DNA of 64,000 nt from Kosakonia sacchari SP1 (GCF_000300455.3 NZ_CP007215.2:124001-188000), one strand, 5' to 3'; positions 49,434-59,847 are shown, numbered from the stretch's first letter. Notes: generated from the letters alone by a model not told the origin. A program made the numbers and translations.

Positions 49434-50450
49434 TTAACGCGCTGTAGAACCGCGAACGATCAGTTCGCCGGAAAAAACCTGTTCACGAACGGTGTCGCTG
49501 TGTCCTTCAATGCGCCGCACGACTTGCTCGACGGCGGCAAAGCCGATTTGCCAGGTTGGTTGTTTGAGGGTGGTAATGCCAACGCCTGCCAGCTCCGCCC
49601 ACTCCAGCTCGTCAAAACCGAGCAGGCCAATATCGCTGCCCCAGTTCAGACCGATGCGTTTTAGTGAGCGCGCCACTTGCAGGGTGAGTGCGCCGTTGGC
49701 GGAGATCACGGCTTTGCGCATGCCCCGGTGGCTGGCGTGGAACTGGCGCAGGGTATTATCGAGTTGCGCGGCCTCATGCAGCACAATTTCCGCGTTTTCC
49801 GCCACCATGCCGGGATAACGGGCAAGCGTTGCGCGAAAGGCGGCCAGGCGCTCGCGGCGAGTATTCACCGAGCCCAGTGGTTCACTCAGGAACAATAGCG
49901 CTTCAAAACCCTGTTCAATCAGGTGCTCGGTGGCGGTGGTGGCAGCCTGGGTGTTATCCAGCCCGACTACATCGCAGGCGAAATCGGGGATTTTGCGGTC
50001 AATCAGCACCATCGGCAGCGAGGATTGTTGCAGGCGGTTTAGCCCCTCTTCACGCATCCCTACGGCGTTAACCACAATGCCTTCCACCTGATAACTGCGC
50101 AGCAAGTCGAGATAATGCAGCTCCTGATCCACTTCGTTGTTGGTGTTACACACCAGCGGCGTGAACCCTTTTTCGCGACAGGCGGCTTCAATGCCGCTCA
50201 GCACATGCACAGAGTAAGGATTGGTGATATCGGCGATGATCAGGCCAATCAGGCGGGTACGACCGCGCTTTAACCCACGCGCCATCAGGCTTGGACGATA
50301 GTCGAGATCGGCCACCGCCTGCTCGATACGTGCCAGCAGCGCGGCGGAAAGCAGATGTTTTTCACCATTCAGGTAGCGTGAAATACTGGTTTTTCCCGTT
50401 TTTGCCGCTTTCGCGACATCGCTGATGGTTGGCCGCGCCGTTTTCGCCAT
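49434..50450 (-). CDS. ptxS: LacI-family repressor, PtxS-like
   Basis: 338 aa. N-terminal helix-turn-helix and hinge (about 8-60; TISDVAKAAKTGKTSISRYLNGE and LMARGLKRGRTRLIGLIIADITNPYS) followed by a periplasmic-binding-protein-like sensor. Context and the operator suggest 2-ketogluconate as inducer, as for PtxS in Pseudomonas. ATG at 50450 has GAGGGAAG upstream. Same strand as the kgu genes, with the operator in between. Confidence 0.82.
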   Translation of the reverse strand: MAKTARPTISDVAKAAKTGKTSISRYLNGEKHLLSAALLARIEQAVADLDYRPSLMARGLKRGRTRLIGLIIADITNPYSVHVLSGIEAACREKGFTPLVCNTNNEVDQELHYLDLLRSYQVEGIVVNAVGMREEGLNRLQQSSLPMVLIDRKIPDFACDVVGLDNTQAATTATEHLIEQGFEALLFLSEPLGSVNTRRERLAAFRATLARYPGMVAENAEIVLHEAAQLDNTLRQFHASHRGMRKAVISANGALTLQVARSLKRIGLNWGSDIGLLGFDELEWAELAGVGITTLKQPTWQIGFAAVEQVVRRIEGHSDTVREQVFSGELIVRGSTAR

Positions 50451-50640
50451 GATTGCTTCCCTCGCCGTGAATGGTTGCCCACACCTTAGCGCGAAATAGC
50501 GCGCAATCAAGCACTAAGCGAGGCTTATCACCCGCAGTGTGAGCGTAATGACGTTTAATTCTTTGCTATCGCGCTGCCGCTGTGGATGATAGAGCGCAAA
50601 ACAAAATCGACACCACCTGCAATCTATCCAGGAGCGCGCG

Positions 50641-52971
50641 TTGGCAAACTCTGCAATCAAAACTGTTCTCACGGCTGCCCACTGGGGGCCGATGCTGGTC
50701 GACACCGACGGCGAAAACGTGCTCGCTTCGCGCGGTGCGCTGCCGACGCGTCACCCCAACTCACTGCAAACCGTTGTGCAGGATCAGGTCCATAGCCCAA
50801 CGCGCGTGCGCTATCCGATGGTGCGTAAAGGTTTTCTCGCTTCGCCTTCCAGGCCGCAGGGTGTACGCGGGCAGGATGAGTTCGTGCGCGTGAGCTGGGA
50901 TGAGGCGCTGACGCTGATTCACCAGCAGCACCAGCGTATTCGCGACACGTATGGCCCCTCGTCGATTTTCGCAGGTTCTTATGGCTGGCGCTCCAACGGC
51001 GTGCTGCACAAAGCTGCGACCTTGTTGCAACGCTACATGAGCCTTGCCGGAGGGTACACCGGGCATCTCGGCGATTACTCCACCGGCGCGGCGCAGGCGA
51101 TCATGCCGCATGTCGTTGGCGGCAACGAAGTGTATCAGCAGCAGACGAGTTGGCCGCTTATTCTTGAGCATAGCGATGTGGTGGTGCTGTGGAGCGCTAA
51201 CCCGCTCAATACGCTGAAAATTGCCTGGAATGCCAGCGACGAGCAGGGCATTCCTTATTTCGACGCGCTGCGCAAAAGCGGCAAGCGGGTGATCTGCATC
51301 GATCCGATGCGTTCGGAAACCGTTGATTTCTTTGGCGACAGCATGGAGTGGATTGCGCCGCATATGGGAACCGATGTCGCGCTGATGCTCGGTATTGCGC
51401 ATACGCTGGTGGAAAATGGCTGGCAGGATGAGGATTTCCTCTCCCGCTGCACTGTCGGGTTCGACACGTTCTCTGCCTACCTGACCGGTGAGCGTGACGG
51501 CGTGGCAAAAACCGCCGAGTGGGCGGCAGAGATTTGCGGCATTACTGCCAACAAAATCCGCGAACTGGCAGCACTTTTCCACGAAAACACCACCATCTTG
51601 ATGTCCGGCTGGGGAATGCAGCGCCAGCAGTTCGGCGAGCAAAAGCACTGGATGCTGGTAACGCTGGCGGCCATGCTGGGACAAATCGGCACACCCGGCG
51701 GCGGTTTTGGCCTCTCTTACCATTTCGCCAATGGCGGCAACCCAACGCGCCGCGCAGCGGTGCTGGCCTCAATGCAGGGCACGGTGAAAGACGGTGTTGA
51801 TGCGGTGGATAAAATCCCCGTTGCGCGCATTGTCGAAGCGCTGGAAAACCCCGGTGCGCCGTATCAGCACAACGGTATGGACAGGCACTTCCCGGATATT
51901 CGCTTTGTCTGGTGGGCGGGCGGCGCAAACTTTACCCATCATCAGGATACCAACCGCCTTATTCGCGCCTGGCAAAAACCGGAGCTGGTGGTGATTTCCG
52001 AATGCTTCTGGACAGCGGCGGCGAAACACGCGGATATCGTGCTGCCAGCAACCACCTCGTTTGAGCGTAACGATCTCACCATGACCGGTGATTACAGCAA
52101 CCAGCACCTTGTGCCGATGAAGCGCGTGGTCGCGCCGCAATATGAAGCGCGCGATGACTGGGAGGTATTTGCTGAGCTGAGCGAACGCTGGGAAGCGGGC
52201 GGCCGCGAGCGTTTTACCGAAGGCAAAAACGACCTGCAATGGCTGGAGACGTTTTACAACATCGCTGCCGAGCGCGGAGCCAGCCAGCAAGTGACGCTGC
52301 CGCCGTTTGCAGAATTCTGGCAGGCGAACCAGCTTATTGAAATGCCGGAGAGTGAGCAGCATGCGCGCTTCGTTCGCTTTGCGGATTTCCGTCGCGATCC
52401 GCAAGCTAACCCGTTGAAAACGCCGAGCGGAAAAATCGAAATTTTCTCCGAGCGGATTAACAGCTTCGGTTATGCCGATTGTCCGCCGCACCCGATGTGG
52501 CTGGAGCCGGATGAATGGCACGGCAACGCACAACCGCAGCAGTTACAGGTGTTGTCTGCGCATCCGGCGCATCGCCTGCACAGCCAGCTTAACTATTCCC
52601 GCTTACGGGAAGCGTATGCCGTTGCTGGTCGCGAACCTGTCACGCTGCATCCTGCTGATGCGAAAGCGCGCGGGATTGTTGCGGGTGATGTGGTGCGCGT
52701 GTGGAACCAACGCGGGCAGGTGCTGGCGGGCGCGGTGGTGACTGACGGGATTAAACCTGGCGTGATTTGCATTCACGAAGGCGCGTGGCCGGATCTGGAC
52801 CCTGCTGCGGGCGGCATCTGTAAAAACGGCGCGGTCAATGTGCTCACCAAAGATCTGCCCAGCTCACGGCTGGGCAATGGTTGCGCCGGAAATACGGCGC
52901 TGGCGTGGGTAGAGAAATATCAGGGGCCGGCGCTTACGCTAACGGCGTTTGATCCGCCTGCCAGTTCATGA
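50641..52971 (+). CDS. bisC: Biotin sulfoxide reductase (molybdopterin enzyme)
   Basis: 776 aa, no signal peptide, so cytosolic. Member of the DMSO/TMAO reductase family with bis-MGD cofactor; it reduces biotin sulfoxide and methionine sulfoxide. The Mo-ligand serine lies in GDYSTGAAQ. Other family marks are [39 protein letters not shown] and the C-terminal [11 protein letters not shown]. It starts with TTG, with AGGAG just before; homology to E. coli BisC begins at this codon. The last 38 bp overlap the convergent yiaC gene. Confidence 0.97.
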   Translation: MANSAIKTVLTAAHWGPMLVDTDGENVLASRGALPTRHPNSLQTVVQDQVHSPTRVRYPMVRKGFLASPSRPQGVRGQDEFVRVSWDEALTLIHQQHQRIRDTYGPSSIFAGSYGWRSNGVLHKAATLLQRYMSLAGGYTGHLGDYSTGAAQAIMPHVVGGNEVYQQQTSWPLILEHSDVVVLWSANPLNTLKIAWNASDEQGIPYFDALRKSGKRVICIDPMRSETVDFFGDSMEWIAPHMGTDVALMLGIAHTLVENGWQDEDFLSRCTVGFDTFSAYLTGERDGVAKTAEWAAEICGITANKIRELAALFHENTTILMSGWGMQRQQFGEQKHWMLVTLAAMLGQIGTPGGGFGLSYHFANGGNPTRRAAVLASMQGTVKDGVDAVDKIPVARIVEALENPGAPYQHNGMDRHFPDIRFVWWAGGANFTHHQDTNRLIRAWQKPELVVISECFWTAAAKHADIVLPATTSFERNDLTMTGDYSNQHLVPMKRVVAPQYEARDDWEVFAELSERWEAGGRERFTEGKNDLQWLETFYNIAAERGASQQVTLPPFAEFWQANQLIEMPESEQHARFVRFADFRRDPQANPLKTPSGKIEIFSERINSFGYADCPPHPMWLEPDEWHGNAQPQQLQVLSAHPAHRLHSQLNYSRLREAYAVAGREPVTLHPADAKARGIVAGDVVRVWNQRGQVLAGAVVTDGIKPGVICIHEGAWPDLDPAAGGICKNGAVNVLTKDLPSSRLGNGCAGNTALAWVEKYQGPALTLTAFDPPASS

Positions 52972-53380
52972 TCCACGTCGGGTGGCGGGTTTCTTCCTGC
53001 CAGGCGCTATCTTCGATACGAAAGCCCTGAGCATGGTAGAAATTCACTGCCCGCACGTTTTTCTGATACACCTCAAGGCTTAGCCAGTTAAAGCGCTGTT
53101 TGGCGTGATCCATCAGCGCTTTGCCAATGCCGCGACCAATGGCGGCGGGGCGCACAAACAGCGCCCCGATAAACTGCGCGTCCATCACACTGATAAAGCC
53201 TTGCAGCTCGCCGTTCTCTTCCCAGACCCAGGTTTTTGCCACCGGCAGATACGCGTCGCGCACCAGCGCTTCGCTGTCCTGCCAGTAGCGCACATCAATA
53301 AACGGATGGGCAAAGCTTGTGCTCTCCATCCACAGCGTGAGCAACGGCGACAGATCCTTGCTATGCCACGCGCGGATCAT
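52934..53380 (-). CDS. yiaC: GNAT-family N-acetyltransferase YiaC
   Basis: 148 aa. GNAT fold with the acetyl-CoA pyrophosphate loop in [17 protein letters not shown] and the [14 protein letters not shown]-terminal motif. E. coli YiaC is reported to acetylate lysines on proteins. ATG at 53380 with GGAGGAAAAC upstream is the likely start. It overlaps the end of tag by 20 bp and, on the other strand, bisC by 38 bp. Confidence 0.93.
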   Translation of the reverse strand: MIRAWHSKDLSPLLTLWMESTSFAHPFIDVRYWQDSEALVRDAYLPVAKTWVWEENGELQGFISVMDAQFIGALFVRPAAIGRGIGKALMDHAKQRFNWLSLEVYQKNVRAVNFYHAQGFRIEDSAWQEETRHPTWIMNWQADQTPLA

Positions 53381-53939
53381 GTTTTCCTCCGGGGTGACAG
53401 AAACAGCCGGTAATATGGTCGTTGACCAGCCCGCACGCCTGCATAAATGAGTAGCAAATGGTGGTGCCGACAAATTTGAAGCCGCGTTTTTTCAGCGCTT
53501 TTGATAACGCATCTGACGCCGGAGTGGAGGTGGGGATTTCCGCAAGCGTGGCGGCCTGAGTGAGTTGCGGGATGTTATCAACAAAACCCCAGACAAATTC
53601 TGAAAATGGCTCGCCGTTTTGCGCCATCGCCAGGTAGGCGCGGGCGTTGCCGATGATGGCTTCAATCTTGCCGCGATGACGAATAATACCGGCGTCCTGC
53701 AGCAATATTTCTACCTCTTCGGCGGTCATTGCCGCGACGCGTTCAGGCTCAAACTGGTGGAAAGCTTTGCGGTAGTTTTCCCTTTTTTTCAAAACGGTAA
53801 TCCACGATAACCCCGCTTGTTGCCCCTCGAGGCAGATCATCTCGAACAGCTTTTTCCCGTCCTTTTGCGCAACACCCCACTCGGTATCATGGTAAGCGAG
53901 ATAAAGCGGATCCTGAGTAACCCAACCACAACGCTGCAT
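53361..53939 (-). CDS. tag: DNA-3-methyladenine glycosylase I
   Basis: 192 aa. Removes 3-methyladenine from DNA in base excision repair. Zinc ligands Cys4 and His17 at the N-terminus and His and Cys in the HITGCFCHPGG tail are present, as is the conserved Glu38 that recognises the base. Transcribed with yiaC, which it overlaps. Confidence 0.97.
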   Translation of the reverse strand: MQRCGWVTQDPLYLAYHDTEWGVAQKDGKKLFEMICLEGQQAGLSWITVLKKRENYRKAFHQFEPERVAAMTAEEVEILLQDAGIIRHRGKIEAIIGNARAYLAMAQNGEPFSEFVWGFVDNIPQLTQAATLAEIPTSTPASDALSKALKKRGFKFVGTTICYSFMQACGLVNDHITGCFCHPGGKHDPRVA

Positions 53940-54087
53940 ATCCTTACTCCGTCTGTGATATGTAAAATAAACCTCTGCCTGTCTTGACGCGCACCCCGGA
54001 AAGACAATATTTATTAAAGGGTCTTGACCCTAACAAACAACGATAACAATTACGCCGAATTCGGCTCTTCTCTGGAGTCGCAACTTG

Positions 54088-54777
54088 ATGAAAATAAACC
54101 GCAGTGGTCTTTCGCTGGTGCTGCTGCCTGCTTGTCTGCTTTTTTGCCAGACGGTAGCGGCCTGGCAACAAGAATACAGTGGCAGCGACAAACTGAATGT
54201 GACCGCCGAACGCTACACCTGGGATAGCGATCGGCAGCCGCGCTATAACGACATTCTTGAAGAGCGCATCCGCTCGACGCAAAACTTGCCCGGCGTGGCG
54301 TTTAACCTGCCCGATGAAACCCCGCTGGACTCCATCAGTACCATGAGCATTGGCCTGAATATTCCGCTGGCGAGCAGCGTGACTACCGGCCCGGTTGCGG
54401 TGTGGCATTACGATGGCTCAATGACCTCAATGTATAACGAATTTGGCGACAGTGCGACCACCATGCAGTACAGCGATCCGCTGTGGCACGCCAGCGTGAG
54501 CTCGCTCGGCTGGCGCGTGGATAGCCGCTTTGGCGATCTTCGCCCGTGGGCGCAAGTCAGTTTCAACCAGCAATTTGGCGAAAATGTCTGGAAGAGCCAG
54601 TCCGGGCTTTACCGCTTAACCGCCGCCAACCAATACGGCAACTGGATGGATGTGACACTCGGCGCAGACATGCTGCTGAATCCACATCTGGCGGCTTACG
54701 CGGCAATGTCGCAGTCGGAAAATGCCACCTTTGGGCAAAATTATCTTTATAGCATGGGCGTAAGCGCGCGATTCTGA
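54088..54777 (+). CDS. yhjY: YhjY-family outer-membrane beta-barrel protein
   Basis: 229 aa. Signal peptide (about 1-24, ending Thr-Val-Ala-Ala) then a domain with alternating hydrophobic strands and a C-terminal Phe (ARF), as expected of an outer-membrane autotransporter-type barrel. Conserved pieces include ERIRSTQNLPGV, LDSISTMSIGLNIPL and SLGWRVDSRFGDLRPWAQVS. Function unknown. ATG at 54088 is chosen; a TTG one codon earlier is possible. Divergent from tag. Confidence 0.85.
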   Translation: MKINRSGLSLVLLPACLLFCQTVAAWQQEYSGSDKLNVTAERYTWDSDRQPRYNDILEERIRSTQNLPGVAFNLPDETPLDSISTMSIGLNIPLASSVTTGPVAVWHYDGSMTSMYNEFGDSATTMQYSDPLWHASVSSLGWRVDSRFGDLRPWAQVSFNQQFGENVWKSQSGLYRLTAANQYGNWMDVTLGADMLLNPHLAAYAAMSQSENATFGQNYLYSMGVSARF

Positions 54778-54885
54778 TCGCTATTTAAAACAAACTTTTT
54801 ACACTTGAGAAACAATCACCGCGCGATTTATCGAGATAGTATGTACTAACTCACATTTAAAATTCGGCGCATGAAGTGATGCCGG

Positions 54886-54937
54886 TGCCATTCATTCCCG
54901 CTTAGGTGCATTTCATTCCTTCTGACGCGCATTTCAT
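54886..54937 (+). promoter_or_regulatory. Three tandem YpdB-type boxes upstream of yhjX
   Basis: TGCATTTCAT (54907-54916) and CGCATTTCAT (54928-54937) are spaced by exactly 11 bp, the known YpdB motif GGCATTTCAT-N11-GGCATTTCAT. A third, weaker copy TGCCATTCAT (54886-54895) lies the same 21 bp further upstream. They lie 85-135 bp before yhjX. The 21-bp period places all three on one face of the helix. Confidence 0.8.
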
Positions 54938-54965
54938 GCCTTTTTTCGCCAGGCGTGAAATGCGC
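54927..54965. repeat. Inverted repeat formed by a YpdB box and an opposite-strand copy
   Basis: GCGCATTTCATGCC (54927-54940) and GGCGTGAAATGCGC (54952-54965) are inverted with 13 of 14 bases matching. The right arm is a fourth box in the opposite orientation. It could be an additional regulator site or an RNA hairpin in the yhjX leader. Confidence 0.6.
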
Positions 54966-55021
54966 TTCGTTATTGTTGTCGGCAGTGAACTCCTTCTCTT
55001 TTTCTTTGCAGGACGACTGCC

Positions 55022-56224
55022 ATGAATACACCATCTGCTAATCGCACTCGCTGGCTGACACTGTTCGGCACCATTATTACGCAGTTTGCATTAGGATCTG
55101 TTTATACCTGGAGCCTGTTTAATAGCTCGCTTTCGGAAAAACTGGATGAACCAGTAAGCCAGGTGGCGTTCTCGTTTGGTCTGCTGAGCCTCGGTCTGGC
55201 GCTGGCCTCTTCTGTCGCCGGGAAATTACAGGAACGTTTTGGTGTAAAACGCGTCACCATCGCTTCCGGTGTGCTGCTGGGGCTGGGTTTCTTCCTTACA
55301 GCGCACTCCAGCAACCTGCTGATGCTGTGGCTGAGCGCCGGTGTGTTGGTTGGTCTGGCAGACGGCGCAGGTTATTTGCTGACGCTTTCCAACTGCGTGA
55401 AGTGGTTCCCGGAGCGCAAAGGGCTGATCTCCGCGTTCTCCATCGGTTCTTACGGCCTTGGCAGCCTGGGTTTTAAATTTATCGACAGCCATCTGTTAGC
55501 CACCGTCGGCCTGGAAAGTACCTTTATGATCTGGGGCGCGATTGTGCTGGTGATGATTGTTTTTGGCGCGATGCTGATGACCGATGCGCCGCTGCAAAAA
55601 GTAACCACGGTAAACGGCGTAGTAGAAAACGACTTCACGCTGGCGCAATCCATGCGTAAACCGCAGTACTGGATGCTCGCTGTAATGTTCCTGACCTCCT
55701 GCATGAGCGGCCTGTATGTGATTGGCGTGGCAAAAGATATCGCGCAGGGCATGGTGCATTTGGATGCGGTGACGGCGGCAGGTGCAGTGACCGTGATTGC
55801 GATTGCTAACCTGAGCGGTCGTCTGGTGCTGGGCATGCTGTCTGACAAAATTTCCCGTATTCGTGTGATTACGCTGGGTCAGATTATTTCGCTGGTCGGT
55901 ATGGCGGCGCTGTTGTTCGCACCGCTGAATGCCATGACCTTTTTCGCCGCTATCGCCTGCGTAGCGTTTAACTTTGGCGGTAATCTCACCGTGTTCCCGT
56001 CGCTGGTGAGCGAGTTCTTCGGCCTGAACAATCTGGCGAAAAACTACGGTGTGATTTATCTGGGCTTCGGTATCGGCAGTATCTGCGGGTCGATTATTGC
56101 TTCGCTGTTTGGCGGCTTCTATGTCACCTTCTGCGTTATCTTCGCCCTGCTGATTGTTTCTCTGGCGCTCTCTACCACCATTCGCCAGCCACAACGCCGG
56201 GTTTACAAAGAAGCGCACGCCTGA
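55022..56224 (+). CDS. yhjX: MFS transporter YhjX (pyruvate-inducible)
   Basis: 400 aa with 12 membrane segments, of the oxalate/formate antiporter subfamily ([45 protein letters not shown]). In E. coli its gene is the main target of the pyruvate-sensing YpdA/YpdB system; the transported compound is not settled. The YpdB boxes upstream fit that control. Confidence 0.95.
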   Translation: MNTPSANRTRWLTLFGTIITQFALGSVYTWSLFNSSLSEKLDEPVSQVAFSFGLLSLGLALASSVAGKLQERFGVKRVTIASGVLLGLGFFLTAHSSNLLMLWLSAGVLVGLADGAGYLLTLSNCVKWFPERKGLISAFSIGSYGLGSLGFKFIDSHLLATVGLESTFMIWGAIVLVMIVFGAMLMTDAPLQKVTTVNGVVENDFTLAQSMRKPQYWMLAVMFLTSCMSGLYVIGVAKDIAQGMVHLDAVTAAGAVTVIAIANLSGRLVLGMLSDKISRIRVITLGQIISLVGMAALLFAPLNAMTFFAAIACVAFNFGGNLTVFPSLVSEFFGLNNLAKNYGVIYLGFGIGSICGSIIASLFGGFYVTFCVIFALLIVSLALSTTIRQPQRRVYKEAHA

Positions 56225-56240
56225 AAGTAAAATTGTGCAG

Positions 56241-56268
56241 AAACCGCCGCAATGTCGGCGGTTTTTCT
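56241..56268 (+). terminator. Rho-independent terminator of yhjX
   Basis: AAACCGCCG pairs with CGGCGGTTT around a 6-nt loop and is followed by TTCTG after a T-run, 16 bp past the yhjX stop. Confidence 0.87.
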
Positions 56269-56339
56269 GTATCTGCCGCACACTCCCGCCAGAGCGACTA
56301 TCCTTATTGGTCAGGTTCTACCTACTAAAGGAGTCTCAA

Positions 56340-56771
56340 ATGTCTTTAGAAAAAGTGGTTTATCGTGCGAAAGCGAAAGCAACCGGGGGCCGTGATGGCC
56401 GTGCAACCTCCTCTGATGGCGTGCTGGATGTCAAACTGGGCGTGCCAAAAGAGATGGGTGGCGCGGGCGGTGAAGTGACCAACCCGGAGCAGCTTTTTGC
56501 CGCAGGTTACTCCGCCTGTTTCCTTGGAGCGCTGAAACATGTTGCGTCGGTAGAGAAAAAGAAAGTGCCGCAGGAAGCTTACATTGAAGGACAGGTAGGC
56601 ATTGGCCCGTTGCCGACCGGTTTTGGTATTGAAGCGCAGCTGGATATTCACCTGCCAGGCATGGATCACCAGGAAGCGGAAGCGCTGGTGCAGAAAGCGC
56701 ACATCGTTTGTCCGTATTCGAATGCGACCCGCGGCAATATTGATGTGAAGCTCAACGTGATCACCTCCTGA
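56340..56771 (+). CDS. ohr: Organic hydroperoxide resistance protein (Ohr/OsmC family)
   Basis: 143 aa. Ohr-type peroxidase that reduces organic hydroperoxides. Both catalytic cysteines are present: one in [11 protein letters not shown], one in [13 protein letters not shown]; the conserved Arg lies in the N-terminal [10 protein letters not shown] at 56340 with AAAGGAG eight bases upstream. No MarR-type ohrR gene is next to it. I recall no counterpart at this place in E. coli K-12. Confidence 0.92.
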   Translation: MSLEKVVYRAKAKATGGRDGRATSSDGVLDVKLGVPKEMGGAGGEVTNPEQLFAAGYSACFLGALKHVASVEKKKVPQEAYIEGQVGIGPLPTGFGIEAQLDIHLPGMDHQEAEALVQKAHIVCPYSNATRGNIDVKLNVITS

Positions 56772-56800
56772 TAGCCCATCTCTGTAAAGGTTTTCTGATC

Positions 56801-56832
56801 CCGGCCATATTTTTTTGTAAATATATGGCCGG
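56801..56832. other. Perfect 10-bp stem-loop after ohr
   Basis: CCGGCCATAT (56801-56810) pairs perfectly with ATATGGCCGG (56823-56832). Its T-run is in the loop, so it is not a standard terminator for ohr. It lies between ohr and eptB. Confidence 0.45.
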
Positions 56833-56986
56833 TTAGCACTTCCTCATGACACTTTTTCCCGCCGCTATGGTCTACTTAGCGCGCTTTAGGTGTTTCCGGG
56901 AAAAACTTCCTGCGCGACTTATCACCCTGCGGACGTTAGCGAATAACGCTCGCCAGGTGTTTTTTTCTTCCTTCAGAGTTGCTTGC

Positions 56987-58669
56987 ATGACTTTTATCAA
57001 AGCGATGACGCAGCAGAAGCTGAGCTTCCTGCTGGCGATATATATCGGTCTGTTTATGAATAGCGCTGTGTTCTACCGTCGATTCGACGGTTACGCACAA
57101 GCGTTCACCGTTTTGAAAGGACTCTCTGCGGTTGTTGAGCTTATTGGTACGGTGCTGGTCACCTTCTTTTTGCTCCGCCTTTTGTCGCTGCTGGGCCGCC
57201 GGGTTTGGCGTGTGCTGGCGTCGCTGGTGGTTATTTTCTCCGCCGCCGCCAGCTATTACATGACGTTTCTCAACGTGGTGATTGGTTACGGCATTATCGC
57301 CTCGGTGATGACCACGGATATCGATCTCTCCAAAGAGGTGGTGGGCTGGCAGCTTATCGTTTGGGTAGTGCTAGTCAGCGCGCTGCCGTTGCTTTCTATC
57401 TGGAGTAACCGCTGTCGTGACACATTGCTCCGCCAGTTGAGTACGCCGGGCGCGCGCATTCGCAGCGTGAGCATCGTGCTGCTGGCCGGTTTAATGGTCT
57501 GGGGACCGATTCGCCTGCTTGATTTGCAGCAGAAAAACTCGGAGCGGACGTCCGGTGTCGATATGCCGAGCTACGGCGGCGTGGTGGCAAACTCTTATCT
57601 GCCGTCGAACTGGCTTTCAGCGCTGGGCTTGTACGCCTGGGCGCAGGTGGATGAATCGTCCGATTACAAATCGCTGATCAACCCGGCGAAAAAATTTACC
57701 TATGTCGCGCCGAAAGATATCGATGACACCATGGTGGTGTTTATCATCGGCGAGACCACGCGCTGGGATCATATGGGGATGCTGGGCTATTCCCGTGATA
57801 CCACGCCGAAACTGGCGCAGGAGAAAAACCTGGTGGCGTTCCGTGGTTACTCCTGTGATACCGCGACCAAACTCTCTCTGCGCTGTATGTTTGTGCGTGA
57901 GGGGGGGGCGGATGATAACCCGCAGCGCACGCTGAAAGAGCAAAACGTCTTTGCGGTACTGAAACAGCTCGGCTTTTCCAGCGATTTGTATGCTATGCAG
58001 AGCGAGATGTGGTTCTACAGCAACACCATGGCCGACAACATAGCGTACCGTGAGCAGATTGGCGCTGAGCCGCGCAACCGTGGCAAAAACGTCGATGATA
58101 TGCTGCTGATTAATGAGATGCAGGCTTCTCTGGATAAAGACACTCCCGGTAAACGCTTGATTATTATGCATACTAAAGGCTCGCACTTTAACTACACGCA
58201 GCGCTATCCGCGCAGCTTTGCGAAGTGGACGCCAGAGTGTGTCAGCGTGGATGATAAGTGCAGTAAGGAAGAGCTGATTAACTCCTTCGATAACTCGGTA
58301 ACGTATGTGGACAACTTTATCGATACGGTGATTGATAAGGTACGCGATCGCAAAGCGATTGTGTTCTATGCGGCCGATCATGGTGAGTCGATCAATGAGA
58401 AAGAGCATCTGCACGGTACACCACGCAAAATGGCGCCACCGGAGCAATTTCGCGTGCCGATGATGGTCTGGATGTCGGACAAATATTTGCAGGATCCGCA
58501 GAAAGCGCAAATGTTCGCGCAGCTTAAGCAGCAGGCTGCATTTAAAACGCCGCGCCGCCATGTTGAGCTGTATGACACCATCATGGGATGCCTGGGCTAT
58601 ACCTCGCCGAATGGCGGGATTAATGAGAACAACAACTGGTGCCATTTGCCGTCACAGGCGGCGAAATAA
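56987..58669 (+). CDS. eptB: Kdo2-lipid A phosphoethanolamine transferase EptB
   Basis: 560 aa. Five N-terminal membrane segments (about 10-180) followed by a periplasmic sulfatase-fold domain. Metal and nucleophile residues are in VVFIIGETTRWDHMG (Glu), SCDTATKLSLRCMF (Thr nucleophile) and YAADHGESINE (Asp, His). It adds phosphoethanolamine to the outer Kdo of lipopolysaccharide; in E. coli it is controlled by sigma-E and the sRNA MgrR. I chose the ATG at 56987, where homology starts; the open frame extends 47 codons upstream. Confidence 0.96.
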   Translation: MTFIKAMTQQKLSFLLAIYIGLFMNSAVFYRRFDGYAQAFTVLKGLSAVVELIGTVLVTFFLLRLLSLLGRRVWRVLASLVVIFSAAASYYMTFLNVVIGYGIIASVMTTDIDLSKEVVGWQLIVWVVLVSALPLLSIWSNRCRDTLLRQLSTPGARIRSVSIVLLAGLMVWGPIRLLDLQQKNSERTSGVDMPSYGGVVANSYLPSNWLSALGLYAWAQVDESSDYKSLINPAKKFTYVAPKDIDDTMVVFIIGETTRWDHMGMLGYSRDTTPKLAQEKNLVAFRGYSCDTATKLSLRCMFVREGGADDNPQRTLKEQNVFAVLKQLGFSSDLYAMQSEMWFYSNTMADNIAYREQIGAEPRNRGKNVDDMLLINEMQASLDKDTPGKRLIIMHTKGSHFNYTQRYPRSFAKWTPECVSVDDKCSKEELINSFDNSVTYVDNFIDTVIDKVRDRKAIVFYAADHGESINEKEHLHGTPRKMAPPEQFRVPMMVWMSDKYLQDPQKAQMFAQLKQQAAFKTPRRHVELYDTIMGCLGYTSPNGGINENNNWCHLPSQAAK

Positions 58670-58760
58670 GCCGCTTGCTGGCTTTATCACCAGTCAGTTA
58701 GCTTTTTTACACGAAGGGATTGACGGGGCATGTCGGCGGCAGTAAGATGCGCCCCGCATT

Positions 58761-58989
<229 letters not shown>

Positions 58990-59158
58990 TCCTCTATCAC
59001 CGACCAAATTCAAAAAAGCCCAACCGTAAGGTTGGGTTTTTTGCTTTCTGCGCCCGGAAGAGGATGAGAACCTCCGGGGGCAGAGGTTCAACTCGAGCGT
59101 AGCGAGAGAACGTTGCTTCAGCAACGGCCCGAAGGGCGAGCCACGCAGTGACGAGTCA
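58990..59158 (+). repeat. 169-bp tandem repeat, copy 2
   Basis: Second full copy of the unit, again starting with the 17-base tRNA 3' end (TCCTCTATCACCGACCA at 58990-59006) and its terminator. Differences from copy 1 are single bases, for example GTAA for GCAA in the terminator loop and GTTCA for GTTCG. After it only two bases of a third unit remain (59159-59160). Confidence 0.92.
59012..59042 (+). terminator. Second copy of the tRNA-Pro terminator
   Basis: Same hairpin as at 58843 with a GTAA loop, inside repeat copy 2. Confidence 0.88.
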
Positions 59159-59652
59159 TCAAAAAGGATGTGTCTGACAGACTTCTCACGCACGAAACCC
59201 TTTCCCCTGTGCCAACCTGGCGGTTTCGCCAGGGCGATGTATAAGCCTGCTTAACGCGGTAATACCTGGCAGAATGCAAAGCGGCAAATTGGCCGAAATC
59301 TCCCTTATCCCCATTTCCCGCTGCCAGTTCACTGTTTTGTGCGATATTCCATTGTATTTTTTTATATATGTTTGAATCTTTTTTCGCGTTGCTTATGGAT
59401 AGAGGCAGCATTTTCACCTGTGCGTTTTAACGTTCGCGGCATTAATCGCTCAGATATTCAGCATTTCGCAAGAATTTTTTCATTATCTGCATGAATGTTA
59501 ATCACTGATTACGGCGAATTAATAAGCGCATTATTCTGGCATCTTGCCGCTAGCACAAATTTCCCTGCTGAAAACAGGTGCCTGAAGTTTTTTTTAACTT
59601 TGTTTACCGATTCTCACCGTCGTTGTAAATCCCGGTTACCTGTATTGACGTT

Positions 59653-59692
59653 TTGACATTCTGTTGACAGATTGTAGGGCGTGAGGGGCATT
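59653..59692 (+). promoter_or_regulatory. Candidate dppA promoter
   Basis: Two overlapping TTGACA -35 hexamers, 11 bp apart, lie where the E. coli dppA start would be expected. The -10 sequences at normal spacing (TAGGGC and others) are poor, so an activator or another start may be involved. Confidence 0.4.
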
Positions 59693-59825
59693 TCAAGGAG
59701 AATCTGCACTGCAACTCAGTCAACCTTGTGAAAGGAATCCCCATCTCTCATAACGCCTTCGGGCACAACCGACCAGACCGGGTAAAAATCTAATAAAGGG
59801 CTGTCGGATATACCCACTGCATGGG

Positions 59826-59847
59826 TAACAACACATATCACATTGGA
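59826..59847 (+). promoter_or_regulatory. Probable GcvB sRNA target in the dppA leader
   Basis: A C/A-rich stretch (AACAACACATATCACATTGG) covers the dppA ribosome-binding site (TTGGAG). In E. coli and Salmonella the GU-rich R1 region of GcvB pairs with C/A-rich sequence here and represses dppA. The gcvB gene is not in this window. Confidence 0.6.
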
